Assembly (NCBI GenBank): GCA_023265045.1 | Contig: JAHFUQ010000013.1 | Span: 1-54,241, forward strand | Source: Acidimicrobiia bacterium | Lineage (GTDB): Bacteria > Actinomycetota > Acidimicrobiia > Acidimicrobiales > AC-14 | Direction: 5' to 3' | Length of the DNA stretch: 54,241 bases | Shown: positions 7,527 through 15,835 of the stretch, one piece after another | Numbering within the stretch: position 1 is the stretch's first letter | Layout: each line of letters begins with the position of its first letter | Position numbers and translations under genes: made by a program | The notes under the pieces: generated by a model | What the model was told of the DNA's origin: nothing | What the model saw: only the letters and a program-made list of their open reading frames with translations | Database searches by the model: none

Positions 7527-9041
7527 GTGGATGACGCGGCGCTGGTGCTCCAGGCCGTGGCCGGCGACCAGGCCGCCTTCGCCGCCATCTATGACCGCTT
7601 CGCGGCCCCGCTCTACGACTTCCTCTGCTCGGTCGTACACGACCGCGACGAGGCGGCCGATGTCCTGCACGACACGTTCCTTACCGCCGGGTCCCGCCTC
7701 CACCAACTCCGGGACCCGGCCAAGCTGCGGCCGTGGCTCTACGCCATCGCCCGTCACCACGGCTGGCGGCGCGTCAAGCACCGCTCACGCTTCGAGCCAC
7801 TGGACGAGGACCACGACGTGACCGCGGCGACGCCCGACGCAGCCGACCTCGCCGCCCGCGGCGAGCTGACCGATCTGGTGCAAGCGGCCGCCGCGGGCCT
7901 GAACCCGCGTGACCGGATCGTGCTCGACCTCCACCTGCGCCAAGGGCTGGAAGGCGAGGAGCTGGGCGACGCCCTGGGCGTGAGCGCGAGCCACGCCTAC
8001 GTCCTCATGAGCCGCCTGCGCGACCAGGTCGAGCGGTCGCTTGGCGCATTGCTCGTGGCGCGCCAGGGCAGGAAGGACTGCCCGGAGCTGGCGGCGGTGC
8101 TCGCGGGCTGGGACGGCGCGTTCAGCGCGGTGTGGCGCAAGCGCGTCGCCCGTCACGCCGACGGCTGTTCCATCTGCGGCGAGACCCGCAAGCGAGCCGT
8201 CGGCGCGCTGGCGCTACTGGCCGCGGCGCCGGCCGCGGCGCTCCCGCTGGAGTTGCGCGATCGGGTCCTCGCCGACGTCCAACTCGTCAGCTACCACGGC
8301 ACGCCGTGGCGCGGCGGGCGCGACGGCTTCCCCCCGCCGTCGCCGCGGCCCGAGCGGCGGCCCCGCCGCGCCCTCGCGGCCCTGCTCGCCCTCCTCGCCC
8401 TGCTCGTCGCCGGGTTGGCCGCCCTCGACGACGACGACACCGAGGCCGTGAGCGCCGCCGCGCCCAGCGCGACGTTCGGGACGCCGACGACTTCGGCGTC
8501 GTCCACCTCTGCGCCCTCGGCGCCAGCGTCGGCGTCCATCCCTGACCCCGTCGTCGGACCCATATCGTCCGCGACGGTTTCCCCCTCGCCTACGACGCAG
8601 CCCACCGAGACTCCGACCACGGTCACGACGACGCCCGTCGACACGACCCCGGCGCCCAGCCCGACGAGCATCGCCACCACGGCGCCGCCCGACACCACGC
8701 CTCCCGACCTCACCGCGCCGCGCGTCGACCCCGGCCAGGTGCGCGCCGGATCGTCGTGCACGAACACGGACCCCCGTCAGACGACCGTGACCGTGATCGC
8801 CACCGACGAGTCGGGCCTCCGCAGCGTCGTGCTGATCAGGGGCGCGCCCGAGGCGGGCCAGACGCCGATGGTCGCCGGCGTCAACGGACGGTGGACGGTG
8901 ACCATCGGCCCGTTCGCCGGCGCCAGCCTCACCCGTAACAACCCGAGCGCGACCGTCTCGCTCACCGTCAGGGCGACCGATGCGGCCGGCAATACGGCCG
9001 AGAGCCGCAGCTCGCTCATCATTCGCTGCGACTTTTCGTAA
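7527..9041 (+). CDS. ECF sigma factor fused to zinc-finger, membrane segment and extracellular domain
   Basis: 504 residues from GTG 7527. Residues 1-165 are an ECF sigma factor: region 2 AIYDRFAAPLYDFL...DEAADVLHDTFLTA and region 4 LNPRDRIVLDLHLRQGL...LGVSASHAYVLMSRLR. Next comes an anti-sigma-like zinc motif HADGCSIC (H-x3-C-x2-C, near 211-218). A single membrane span (RALAALLALLALLVAGLAAL, about 283-302) follows, then about 100 Ser/Thr/Pro residues and a C-terminal beta domain outside the cell. Sigma factor and transmembrane sensor are thus in one chain, so release may need proteolysis or conformational change. The secreted-protein gene at 9099 follows by 57 bp and is a likely target or cotranscript. 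Confidence 0.88.
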   Translation: MDDAALVLQAVAGDQAAFAAIYDRFAAPLYDFLCSVVHDRDEAADVLHDTFLTAGSRLHQLRDPAKLRPWLYAIARHHGWRRVKHRSRFEPLDEDHDVTAATPDAADLAARGELTDLVQAAAAGLNPRDRIVLDLHLRQGLEGEELGDALGVSASHAYVLMSRLRDQVERSLGALLVARQGRKDCPELAAVLAGWDGAFSAVWRKRVARHADGCSICGETRKRAVGALALLAAAPAAALPLELRDRVLADVQLVSYHGTPWRGGRDGFPPPSPRPERRPRRALAALLALLALLVAGLAALDDDDTEAVSAAAPSATFGTPTTSASSTSAPSAPASASIPDPVVGPISSATVSPSPTTQPTETPTTVTTTPVDTTPAPSPTSIATTAPPDTTPPDLTAPRVDPGQVRAGSSCTNTDPRQTTVTVIATDESGLRSVVLIRGAPEAGQTPMVAGVNGRWTVTIGPFAGASLTRNNPSATVSLTVRATDAAGNTAESRSSLIIRCDFS

Positions 9042-9062
9042 GGTCCGGCCCCGGCCGCGCCT

Positions 9063-9091
9063 CCTCCTGGTGGCACCCACTCACCAGGAGG
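9063..9091 (+). promoter_or_regulatory. hairpin sequestering the Shine-Dalgarno of the next gene
   Basis: CCTCCTGGTG (9063-9072) pairs perfectly with CACCAGGAGG (9082-9091) across a 9-nt loop. The 3' arm contains the AGGAGG ribosome-binding site of the ATG at 9099. Translation of the small secreted protein should therefore be blocked unless the stem opens. No T tract follows, so it is not a terminator. Confidence 0.6.
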
Positions 9092-9098
9092 AACCACC

Positions 9099-9374
9099 AT
9101 GAAGCGTCTCATCCCGACCCTTGCGATCGCAGCGTTCGCCGCCCTCGCCCCGACCTACGCCAACGCCGCCACCCGCATCCCGCCGACCGGCGGCGGTGGC
9201 GGGTCGCTCGCCACCCCGACCACCGTCGTGCGCGACCTCGGCTGCTTCGGGTTCGACACGTGCAACGAGGTCATCGCTCTCTGCATCGGCGCCGGCCACG
9301 AGTACCACGGCGACAGCGACCAGGGTTGGTGCGACACCAACGACAACGGCAAGAACGACGGCCACTCGGGGTAA
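9099..9374 (+). CDS. small secreted Cys-containing protein
   Basis: 91 residues. It has a cleavable signal peptide (MKRLIPTLAIAAFAALAPTYANA, cleavage near ANA-A at residue 23) and a Gly-rich linker. The mature part is short, with four Cys (GCFGFDTC, ALC, GWC) and a polar tail DTNDNGKNDGHSG resembling a Ca-binding or Asp/Asn-rich loop. Two disulphides are likely. The function is unknown. Its Shine-Dalgarno (AGGAGG) is inside a 10-bp hairpin, so expression is probably controlled at translation. Confidence 0.75.
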   Translation: MKRLIPTLAIAAFAALAPTYANAATRIPPTGGGGGSLATPTTVVRDLGCFGFDTCNEVIALCIGAGHEYHGDSDQGWCDTNDNGKNDGHSG

Positions 9375-9429
9375 GCAAGTCCCTCGAGGCGCGACGGCCT
9401 GGCACGATGGAGTGCTCAGGCTGTCCGCC

Positions 9430-9502
9430 GGGCGTTTAGCTCAGTTGGTAGAGCACCTCCCTTACAAGGAGGCGGTCGGGGGTTCGAGTCCCTCAGCGCC
9501 CA
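9430..9502 (+). tRNA. tRNA-Val (anticodon TAC)
   Basis: 73 nt. The acceptor stem GGGCGTT (9430-9436) pairs with AGCGCCC (9495-9501), and the discriminator is A9502. The D arm TAGCTCAGTTGGTAGAGCA, anticodon loop CTTACAA with anticodon TAC, and T arm GGGGGTTCGAGTCCCTC are canonical. The 3' CCA is not encoded. Confidence 0.95.
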
Positions 9503-9608
9503 CGCTCTGGTCGAGCTTCGAAAGTGGCTAGGCCCATACGCCAATGAGTCGTAGCCGTTCCGACGGCAAGGCCGCCTTTGCTCAGCGGCCCGCCGGTAAC
9601 CTGATCTC

Positions 9609-9872
9609 GTGGCTGAAGGTCCCCCCTATGACCTGTGGCACGACCCGAACACCGTCGACGGCGACCTTGTCGTTGAGTGCTGGATCTCGCACGGCCCCCG
9701 CGCCGGAGACCCGTCGTTTGATCCCCAGCCCGGCGATCAGGTTCTCGTCGGCGACGAGGAGGAGCCGCCGATGCGCGCCGTCGTCCTTCGCCGCGACGGA
9801 GATCTCGTAAGCGTCCGGCTCGACCTGTACGAGGACCTCGGCGGGATCGATCGGGCCGCCGCATCGGGCTGA
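9609..9872 (+). CDS. small hypothetical protein
   Basis: 87 residues from GTG 9609. It is acidic, with the reading VDGDLVVECWISHGP...PGDQVLVGDEEEPPMRAVVLRRDGDLVSVRLDL, consistent with a compact beta-barrel (SH3-like) fold. No motif identifies a function. A competing minus-strand frame across the same bases has lower-quality composition. It lies directly downstream of the tRNA. Confidence 0.5.
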   Translation: MAEGPPYDLWHDPNTVDGDLVVECWISHGPRAGDPSFDPQPGDQVLVGDEEEPPMRAVVLRRDGDLVSVRLDLYEDLGGIDRAAASG

Positions 9873-10045
9873 CGCCAGGCGACGCGAGAGGCGACGCCCA
9901 CACGCCACTCCGACCATGTACGGTGAGGCCCGCGCTGGCTAGCGCTCGCCGTTCGACCCTTGGCAGCACCAACCAATTGAGCCCCCGGAGTTGCGAAAAC
10001 GGCCGCCACGCTTTCGGCGAATTGTGCAAATGCTTCGGAGGGTCG

Positions 10046-10588
10046 ATGCCGCCCAGGGACGCAACCAACCGGATCCGGGACGCATTGCGAAAGCGAGGGA
10101 CTGTGCGAGTCCGTTGGTGTCTGAAGGCGGCCCTGGTAGTGCTTGTGCTCGGTTGCGCCTGCTCCAAAAGCAGCAACAGCAGCAGTCCGACGACGATCGG
10201 GGCCGGCGTCGGCACGAGCCCGACGTCGGCCGTGGCCACGACGCGCCCTTCCGCCACCACGGGGACGACCGCGGCGTCCACGGCGGGGCTCTCTGGCCGG
10301 TGGGCCGGGGACTACCAGCAGACGAACCCCGCCGCGTCGAGCGGCACGTTCACGATCCAGTGGCAGCAGGTTGGGTCGGCCATCACGGGGACGATCACGA
10401 TCCCCGGCACATGCCCATCCGGCTGCGCCATCAGCGCGACGCTCAACGGCAGCACCATCAGCTTCGGCTTTGTCGCCGGCGGCGCCATCACCTACACGGG
10501 CACGGTCGCGGGTAGTTCGATGTCGGGCACGTACTCGACGGCCGACGCCAGCACCAAAGGCACCTGGAAGGCCACCCGCTCCGGCTGA
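10046..10588 (+). CDS. lipoprotein, unknown function
   Basis: 180 residues from ATG 10046, which has a GGAGGG site 4 nt upstream; GTG 10103 would give a more conventional short n-region. The signal is basic then hydrophobic (CLKAALVVLVLGC), with lipobox VLGC. A Ser/Thr-rich linker leads to a beta-rich domain (LSGRWAGDYQQ... repeated GTITI/ATLNGSTISFGF/GTYSTADASTKGTW strands). This resembles small extracytoplasmic beta-barrel domains in which each strand carries a G-x-I/W pattern. Ligand and role are unknown. Confidence 0.75.
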   Translation: MPPRDATNRIRDALRKRGTVRVRWCLKAALVVLVLGCACSKSSNSSSPTTIGAGVGTSPTSAVATTRPSATTGTTAASTAGLSGRWAGDYQQTNPAASSGTFTIQWQQVGSAITGTITIPGTCPSGCAISATLNGSTISFGFVAGGAITYTGTVAGSSMSGTYSTADASTKGTWKATRSG

Positions 10589-10711
10589 GGCAGCCACCGG
10601 CCAACAGGTCCAGCGACGCCAGGCCCGTGCGGCCGCGTTCGAGGTACCCTGGCACCCACCTGGGCGTCGAGTTCAGACATGGGCTTCGTCCAGACGATGG
10701 GAGCAACCGCG

Positions 10712-10966
10712 ATGGGCGAGCTGGACACCTGCGAGTGTGGGACCTTCGCCATCGGGCTCTGCGGGCAGTGCCGTAAGCCGATGTGCATCCACCACAGTCG
10801 GCTACTGGGCGGAACGAGCCTCTGCCTCTCCCATTACAACGCCGCCCTCGACGAGAAGCGTGCTCGCGCCGCGGAAACAGCCGAGACCGCGTCACCATCG
10901 CAGGACGACGCGCCGTCCGACCAGATGAAGCGCGGCGGTCGCCGCACGTGGGGCCGCCGCCGATAG
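10712..10966 (+). CDS. small zinc-ribbon (B-box-like) protein
   Basis: 84 residues from ATG 10712, which has GGGAG 8 nt upstream; in-frame ATG 10679 is possible. Cys/His pairs suggest one or two zinc sites: CECG, CGQC, CIHH and CLSH within residues 7-46. This resembles a B-box or treble-clef zinc ribbon. The tail is charged and ends Arg-rich (GGRRTWGRRR), which could bind nucleic acid. It lies 22 bp before the open frame of the MoxR gene and could be the first gene of that operon. Confidence 0.65.
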   Translation: MGELDTCECGTFAIGLCGQCRKPMCIHHSRLLGGTSLCLSHYNAALDEKRARAAETAETASPSQDDAPSDQMKRGGRRTWGRRR

Positions 10967-11132
10967 CTCTCGCCGCCGTCGCCAGTAGCTTGTCCAGATC
11001 AATCGCGGCAAGCTCACCCACGTCCCGGAGGCGCCGACCAACCCGAGGGCTGAGCACCGCGCCGCGGCGGTCTTCGACGTCGCCGACCTGTACGAGGGGC
11101 CGATCGCGACGGGCCTCGAACAGGCGCGGGAC

Positions 11133-12584
11133 GTGGCCCTCGACGAGAAACTCCGGCAGGCCTACTTCTGGATCGTCAACCACACCGTCATCAGCCCGCA
11201 CTACGACGTCGAGTACCTCGACGGCCCGCACCAGTCCTTCCGCTTCGGCGACAGCCAGGCCCGGGTCGACCTCCCGAGCGGGCAGTCGTACAGCAGCTTC
11301 GTGCTGCTGCCCCTGCTGAACTTCGCCGTCCGCGGGAGGTGCCTGTTCGTCGGGGGGCCGGGCCGCGGCAAGACGGCGAGCGCGGTGCTCATGGGGGTGC
11401 TGGCGGGGTACTCGGTGGCCGAGATCCGGCGTGGTATGCAGCACGGTCACCCCGAGATGACGGTCGCCGACCTGCTCGGCAATCCCCTCCCGGCCGACCT
11501 CATCAGCGCCACACGAACAGAGGACATCCGCATCGCGTGGCGGGCCTGGCTCCAGATGCGGATTCGCATCATCGACGAGTACAACTGCATCCCCACCCGC
11601 ACCCAGTCGGCGTTGCTCACGCTCATGGCCGACAACTACGCCGAGATGTTCGACCAGGTGCTCGAGTGCCCGGAAGCGGCGTGGTACCTGACCGCCAACG
11701 ACGACGCCGGCGGCGGCACGTACCAGGTCATCGAGGCGTTGCGGGACCGCATCGACATCGTCGTGCAGGCGCTCGCTTTCAACCCGCGCTTCCTTGCTGA
11801 CCTGCTCGACCGCGTCGAGGCCCGCTACCGGCCCGAGGACGTCGTGCCCGATCAGCTCGTGTTCACGCCCGCCGAGATGGACCGGCTCTCCACCGAGGTC
11901 CTGGCGGTCGAGATCCCGTTCGCGGTGCGCCGCCGGATCGAGTTCTTCGCCAGCCAGTTCGAGTTCCTCGACACGGCCGCGCTGACGCTGGAGTACAAGA
12001 CGAAGGACACCGCCCGCCTGGCCGGCGTCGACCCCCACCTCCTCGGCGCCGACGACACCGGCCGGGACCGGCTGGCCGACCTCGGGGCTCAGACCCGCAA
12101 CGGCCTGTCGGTGCGGGCCCTGCAGACGGTCCTGGTGTTCGCCAAGGCGCTCGCCTACTTCCGCGGTGCGCCAGCCGTCGATGTCGAAGACGTCCGCAAC
12201 ATCCTGCCGTTCGTGCTCGTGAACCGGCTCCTGCAAGACCGGGACGCGCCGTTCTTCGAAGTTGAGGGCAATGCCCCGTACCGGGCCGACCGGGTCGGTT
12301 GGGTCCGGCGGTTGTTCGACCTTTCGTGCGCGCAGTACGACCAGCAGGACCTCGACCACGACGACCCCGTCGCCCAGCTGTTCGCCGAGTTCGACGCCGG
12401 CCTCGAGGGCGTCACCGAACGCCAGGCGCGCGACCGGCTGGTGCGCATCGAGCGGACGCTGGCGGGCTGGTCCAAAGGACGCAAGCTCTACGGAACGGTC
12501 TACGACGACGTGGTCGCCCTCAAGTACCTCCACCAGCGGTACACGAACTACCTCGCCTGGCTGACGACCCAGTCCGGGCGTTGA
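11133..12584 (+). CDS. MoxR-family AAA+ ATPase (true N-terminus probably further upstream)
   Basis: 483 residues from GTG 11133. Walker A is GGPGRGKT (74-81), Walker B IRIIDEYN (144-151), sensor 1 is WYLTANDD (Asn189), and Arg204/Arg206 follow. The C-terminal lid continues to about 380. MoxR ATPases act as chaperone-like remodelers paired with vWA proteins, and one follows two genes downstream. The reading frame stays open, with strongly coding-like third positions, back to 10989. That stretch has no ATG, GTG or TTG in frame, so the real start is either non-canonical (for example CTG 11082-11090 region or ATC 10998) or hidden by a sequence error. First gene of the tightly packed eight-gene operon. 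Confidence 0.9.
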   Translation: MALDEKLRQAYFWIVNHTVISPHYDVEYLDGPHQSFRFGDSQARVDLPSGQSYSSFVLLPLLNFAVRGRCLFVGGPGRGKTASAVLMGVLAGYSVAEIRRGMQHGHPEMTVADLLGNPLPADLISATRTEDIRIAWRAWLQMRIRIIDEYNCIPTRTQSALLTLMADNYAEMFDQVLECPEAAWYLTANDDAGGGTYQVIEALRDRIDIVVQALAFNPRFLADLLDRVEARYRPEDVVPDQLVFTPAEMDRLSTEVLAVEIPFAVRRRIEFFASQFEFLDTAALTLEYKTKDTARLAGVDPHLLGADDTGRDRLADLGAQTRNGLSVRALQTVLVFAKALAYFRGAPAVDVEDVRNILPFVLVNRLLQDRDAPFFEVEGNAPYRADRVGWVRRLFDLSCAQYDQQDLDHDDPVAQLFAEFDAGLEGVTERQARDRLVRIERTLAGWSKGRKLYGTVYDDVVALKYLHQRYTNYLAWLTTQSGR

Positions 12585-12585
12585 C

Positions 12586-13521
12586 GTGGCCGTCGCCCGG
12601 AGCGGGCTCGCGGCAGCCCTGGCCGCGCATCGCGATCGCTTCAACGCTGAGGTCGCTGCGGCGCAACGGAGCTTCGTCGACTTCGACGTCGCCGCCCTCG
12701 TTCGCCAGATCCGAGGGCCGCTGGACGAGGTCGTCGCGGCGTGCGAGCGGGTGGCGCCGGGGTCGGGCGCACGTGTCCTGGCTGGCCTTTTCGAGCCGGT
12801 CGTCGAGCTCGTCGGCCATCGCCGACTGGCGGGCGGGACCCACGACGAGCTGATGGCGCGCCTGCCCAGTTTGGCGCGCGCGCTCGTCACCGATCCCCGG
12901 CTGGTCTTCGGATCGCTGGCGAACGCCATCGTCCACCTTGACCGCTACGGCGTGGGGGCGGCGGAGTGGCTCGGCCGGGTCGAGCGGGCGGCGGCGAGCT
13001 GCGACGCGACGACGACCCTGCGGGCGGGCCAGGTCGCGGCGTGGGCGCTCGGGCTGAGCCATTTCCGCAGCAGCGCCCTCGCGGTGGCGGCCACACTGAG
13101 CGGCGCCGCCCTGGGCGCGGCGCTCGGCGCGCCGGAGGACTTGCCCGTCGTGGAGACCGTCAGGCAGTTGCAGGAGGACCGCTGGTGGCGACCCGATCAG
13201 GGCACGCCGGACCGGCCCGCGCTCATGCACCGCGCCGGCGGCTTCCGGGGCTTCGGCGGCCCGTTCCTCGTCCCGCCGCGCGCGGCGACGCGCGACGGCC
13301 GCATCGTCATCGGGTCGGGCGACGAGGCGTGGACGCTGCATGCCGACGCGTGGGGGGCGACCCTGACCCGGACCGAAGCCGGGGGCCTCGCGTCGACGCC
13401 GGCGCAGGCGGTGTTCGCGCCCTCCGGGATCCGCCCGCTGACGGCCGCGGCCGTGCCCGACCTCGCCGCCGTCACTGTCGCCGACAGCTATCACGTGCTC
13501 GTGCTGGCGCCGAGGCGATGA
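12586..13521 (+). CDS. uncharacterised protein of the MoxR/vWA operon
   Basis: 311 residues from GTG 12586, one base after the MoxR stop. Residues 1-190 are Ala/Leu-rich and alpha-helical. Residues 195-311 contain many aromatic and beta segments (RWWRPDQ, GGFRGFGGPFLVPP, GDEAWTLHADAWGATLTR). I recognise no family. Its position between the MoxR ATPase and the metallopeptidase-vWA gene, with an ATGA overlap at its end, implies a dedicated adaptor or substrate of the ATPase. That is an inference from context only. Confidence 0.85.
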   Translation: MAVARSGLAAALAAHRDRFNAEVAAAQRSFVDFDVAALVRQIRGPLDEVVAACERVAPGSGARVLAGLFEPVVELVGHRRLAGGTHDELMARLPSLARALVTDPRLVFGSLANAIVHLDRYGVGAAEWLGRVERAAASCDATTTLRAGQVAAWALGLSHFRSSALAVAATLSGAALGAALGAPEDLPVVETVRQLQEDRWWRPDQGTPDRPALMHRAGGFRGFGGPFLVPPRAATRDGRIVIGSGDEAWTLHADAWGATLTRTEAGGLASTPAQAVFAPSGIRPLTAAAVPDLAAVTVADSYHVLVLAPRR

Positions 13522-15257
13522 CGGGCGCCGCGCCGGCCACGGCCGCCGCTGCCGTCGAGTGGCGGCGGTCATGGCCGGCCGCCCTCGGTCTGTGGAGCCG
13601 CTTCACCCGGCTGCGCGATCCGATGCTGTGCGCGACGACGGCCGAGGCGCGCGACCACGGGCTCGAGGGCAGCTTCGCCATGATCCGCCTCACCGACCAG
13701 CTCGTCGTGATCGACCTTCAGCAGATAGACGACCTCGGGCTGTCCGACCTCCCGCTTGAGATCATGGGCCACGAGATCGGCCATCACATCCTGTGCCCGG
13801 CCACCCTGACCGACCAGGGCCGGATGCTCGCCCGCATGCGCTGGGCGCTGCCGACCGTCGAACACACCGCGCCCGTGGTCGCCAACCTCTACGCCGATCT
13901 CCACATCAACGACCGTCTCCAGCGCGGCTCGGGGTTGCGGCTCGACGAGGTGTACCGGCGGCTGAAGAAGGGCGCCCCCGAGGGCCCGGCGAGCGACCTC
14001 TGGCGGTTGTACCAACGGATGTACGAGATCCTGTGGGCGCTGCGCACCGGCGACCTCGCCCCTTGCCCCCTGCCCGACCGCCTTGAGGGCGACGCGCACC
14101 TCGGGAGTCGCCTCGTGCGCGCCTACCGCGCCGACTGGATGGAAGGGGCGGCCGGGTTCGCCGCGCTGTGCCTGCCTTACCTCACCGAGGACGCCGACGC
14201 CCGCCAGGTGCTGGCCGGTTGGGCCGACGCCCTGCACGCGACCGGCGGCCAGGCGCCCCCGGGCTTGACCGAACTCGATCCGGGCGAGCGCGACGAGCCC
14301 CTCCACCCCGCCCGCGACCCACGGGTCACCGAGGGCGCGGCGCCGCCCGCGAACCGACCGGCGCGGGCCGGCGCCGGTTCGCCGGGGGCGCAGCACCGCG
14401 AGCCGTTCGAGTACGGCCAGCTGCTGCGAACGCTGGGCCTCGAGCTCACCGACCACGAGATCGCCGTCCGGTACTACCGCGAGGCGGCGAGGCGCCACCT
14501 GATCCCGTTCCCGTCGCGCCCCACGCCGGTGAGGGGCGATCTCGTGCCCGAGGGCTACGCCCCGTGGACGCCGGGCGACCCGCTCCACGAGATCGACTGG
14601 TTGCATTCGATCCTGCGCAGCCCGCGCGTCGTGCCCGGCGTCACGACCGTCAAACGGGTGCTCGGGCCCGAGGACGACCTGCCGCCCAAGCCCGAGCCGC
14701 TCGACCTCGACCTGTACATCGACTCGTCGGGCTCGATCGCCAACCCGCAAGTGCAGTTCTCGTTCCTTGCGCTCGCGGGGGCGATCATCGCCCTGTCCTG
14801 CCTGCGCGCCGGCGGGCGCGTGCAGGCGACGTTGTGGAGCGGCGCCCGGCAGTTCGAGACGACCCGCGGCTTCGTGACCGACACCGAGCAGGTCTTGCGC
14901 ATCCTCACCGGCTACATCGGGGGTGGGACCGCGTTCCCTGTCCACGTCCTGCGCGACACCTACGCCGGGCGGCGCGACCGCGACCGGCCCGTCCACCTGC
15001 TGGTCATCTCCGACGACGGCGTGACGACCATGTTCGACAGGGACGAACACGGTGGCGACGGCGCCGCCATCGCCCGCCTGGCGCTCGAACGGGCCCGCGG
15101 CGGCGGCACGATGGTGCTGAACCTGTACCGGTGGCCGGACGACGACCTCCGGCCGGCGGTCGAGATGGGGTGGGACGTCGTGCCGATCAGCGACTGGGAC
15201 CAGCTGCTGGCCTTCGCCCGCCGCTTCGCCCGCAAGACGTTCGCGGCGGACCTGTGA
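13518..15257 (+). CDS. metallopeptidase-like/vWA fusion protein (DUF2201 type)
   Basis: 579 residues; ATG 13518 overlaps the upstream stop. The zinc motif HEIGHH (His85, Glu86, His89) is followed by NLYADLHIND (123-132), which can supply the third ligand, as in the DUF2201 metallopeptidase family. A Pro/Ala-rich linker (about 270-290) leads to a vWA domain with an intact MIDAS: DSSGS (Asp402 to Ser406), a GGGTAF Thr near 471 and ISDDG. MoxR ATPases commonly partner with such proteins, with the vWA domain recruiting clients in a Mg-dependent way. Here the peptidase could be the output or a regulated protease of the system. Confidence 0.9.
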   Translation: MTGAAPATAAAAVEWRRSWPAALGLWSRFTRLRDPMLCATTAEARDHGLEGSFAMIRLTDQLVVIDLQQIDDLGLSDLPLEIMGHEIGHHILCPATLTDQGRMLARMRWALPTVEHTAPVVANLYADLHINDRLQRGSGLRLDEVYRRLKKGAPEGPASDLWRLYQRMYEILWALRTGDLAPCPLPDRLEGDAHLGSRLVRAYRADWMEGAAGFAALCLPYLTEDADARQVLAGWADALHATGGQAPPGLTELDPGERDEPLHPARDPRVTEGAAPPANRPARAGAGSPGAQHREPFEYGQLLRTLGLELTDHEIAVRYYREAARRHLIPFPSRPTPVRGDLVPEGYAPWTPGDPLHEIDWLHSILRSPRVVPGVTTVKRVLGPEDDLPPKPEPLDLDLYIDSSGSIANPQVQFSFLALAGAIIALSCLRAGGRVQATLWSGARQFETTRGFVTDTEQVLRILTGYIGGGTAFPVHVLRDTYAGRRDRDRPVHLLVISDDGVTTMFDRDEHGGDGAAIARLALERARGGGTMVLNLYRWPDDDLRPAVEMGWDVVPISDWDQLLAFARRFARKTFAADL

Positions 15258-15832
15258 CGGCGCCCCCGATCGAGCGGCTCGTCCGCCGGCTGTCGGAGTG
15301 CCCCGACGATTTCCTCGCGCCGCCCGCGATCGGGGGCCGCGGCGTGGTGTCCGTGGCCGCGGTTGTCGGCGACACCCTGCGCGCGGCCGGGTCGGAGCTC
15401 CCCGGCGACTGGGTGGCTAGGCTCAGCCCCGACCAGGCCGACACATCGTCGGAGAACTGGATCCGTGCGTGCCTCGTTTCGTGCTGGCTGGTGACCGACG
15501 ACGCCCTGCGCCCGCTCGTGCCGGGCGCCGAGCTGCTCCACTTTCTGAGCGACGACCTGCACCGCATGGCCGCGCTCGTGCGCGCCGAGGTCATGGTGTC
15601 CGACCCCGACCGCCGCGAGGAGCTGGCCCGGATACTCCTCCGGTCGATAGGCGTGCCGCCCGGGGGGGAGACCGACGAACAGGCCGCCGACCGCCTCGCG
15701 ACGCTCGACTCCGCCAGCCGCCTCCGTGTCGAGCAGGAGGCGCGGCAGGCGGAGGAGCGCGCCCGCGAGGTGCGCGCCGCCCTCGAGCGCAAGCGGGCCG
15801 AGGAAGCCGCCGCCCGGGCGTCGAGGGAGTAG
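15254..15832 (+). CDS. coiled-coil protein of the MoxR/vWA operon
   Basis: 192 residues from GTG 15254, overlapping the vWA stop (GTGA). The N-terminal 135 residues are globular and helical with Trp-rich segments (ENWIRACLVSCWLVTDD). Residues about 155-192 form a charged coiled coil (RLRVEQEARQAEERAREV...). No catalytic motif is visible. It may be an assembly or adaptor subunit linking the ATPase/vWA pair to the downstream enzymes. The family is not recognised. Confidence 0.85.
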   Translation: MTAPPIERLVRRLSECPDDFLAPPAIGGRGVVSVAAVVGDTLRAAGSELPGDWVARLSPDQADTSSENWIRACLVSCWLVTDDALRPLVPGAELLHFLSDDLHRMAALVRAEVMVSDPDRREELARILLRSIGVPPGGETDEQAADRLATLDSASRLRVEQEARQAEERAREVRAALERKRAEEAAARASRE

Positions 15833-15835
15833 GGC

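Noticed and set aside
9430..9502. tRNA-Val as an integration site for the MoxR/SIR2 operon
   Set aside because: I could not find a second copy of the tRNA 3' end downstream, and no integrase gene is in the window.
10488..12929. An 813-codon minus-strand frame across the MoxR gene
   Set aside because: The opposite strand carries clear AAA+ motifs; this is a complementary-strand shadow.
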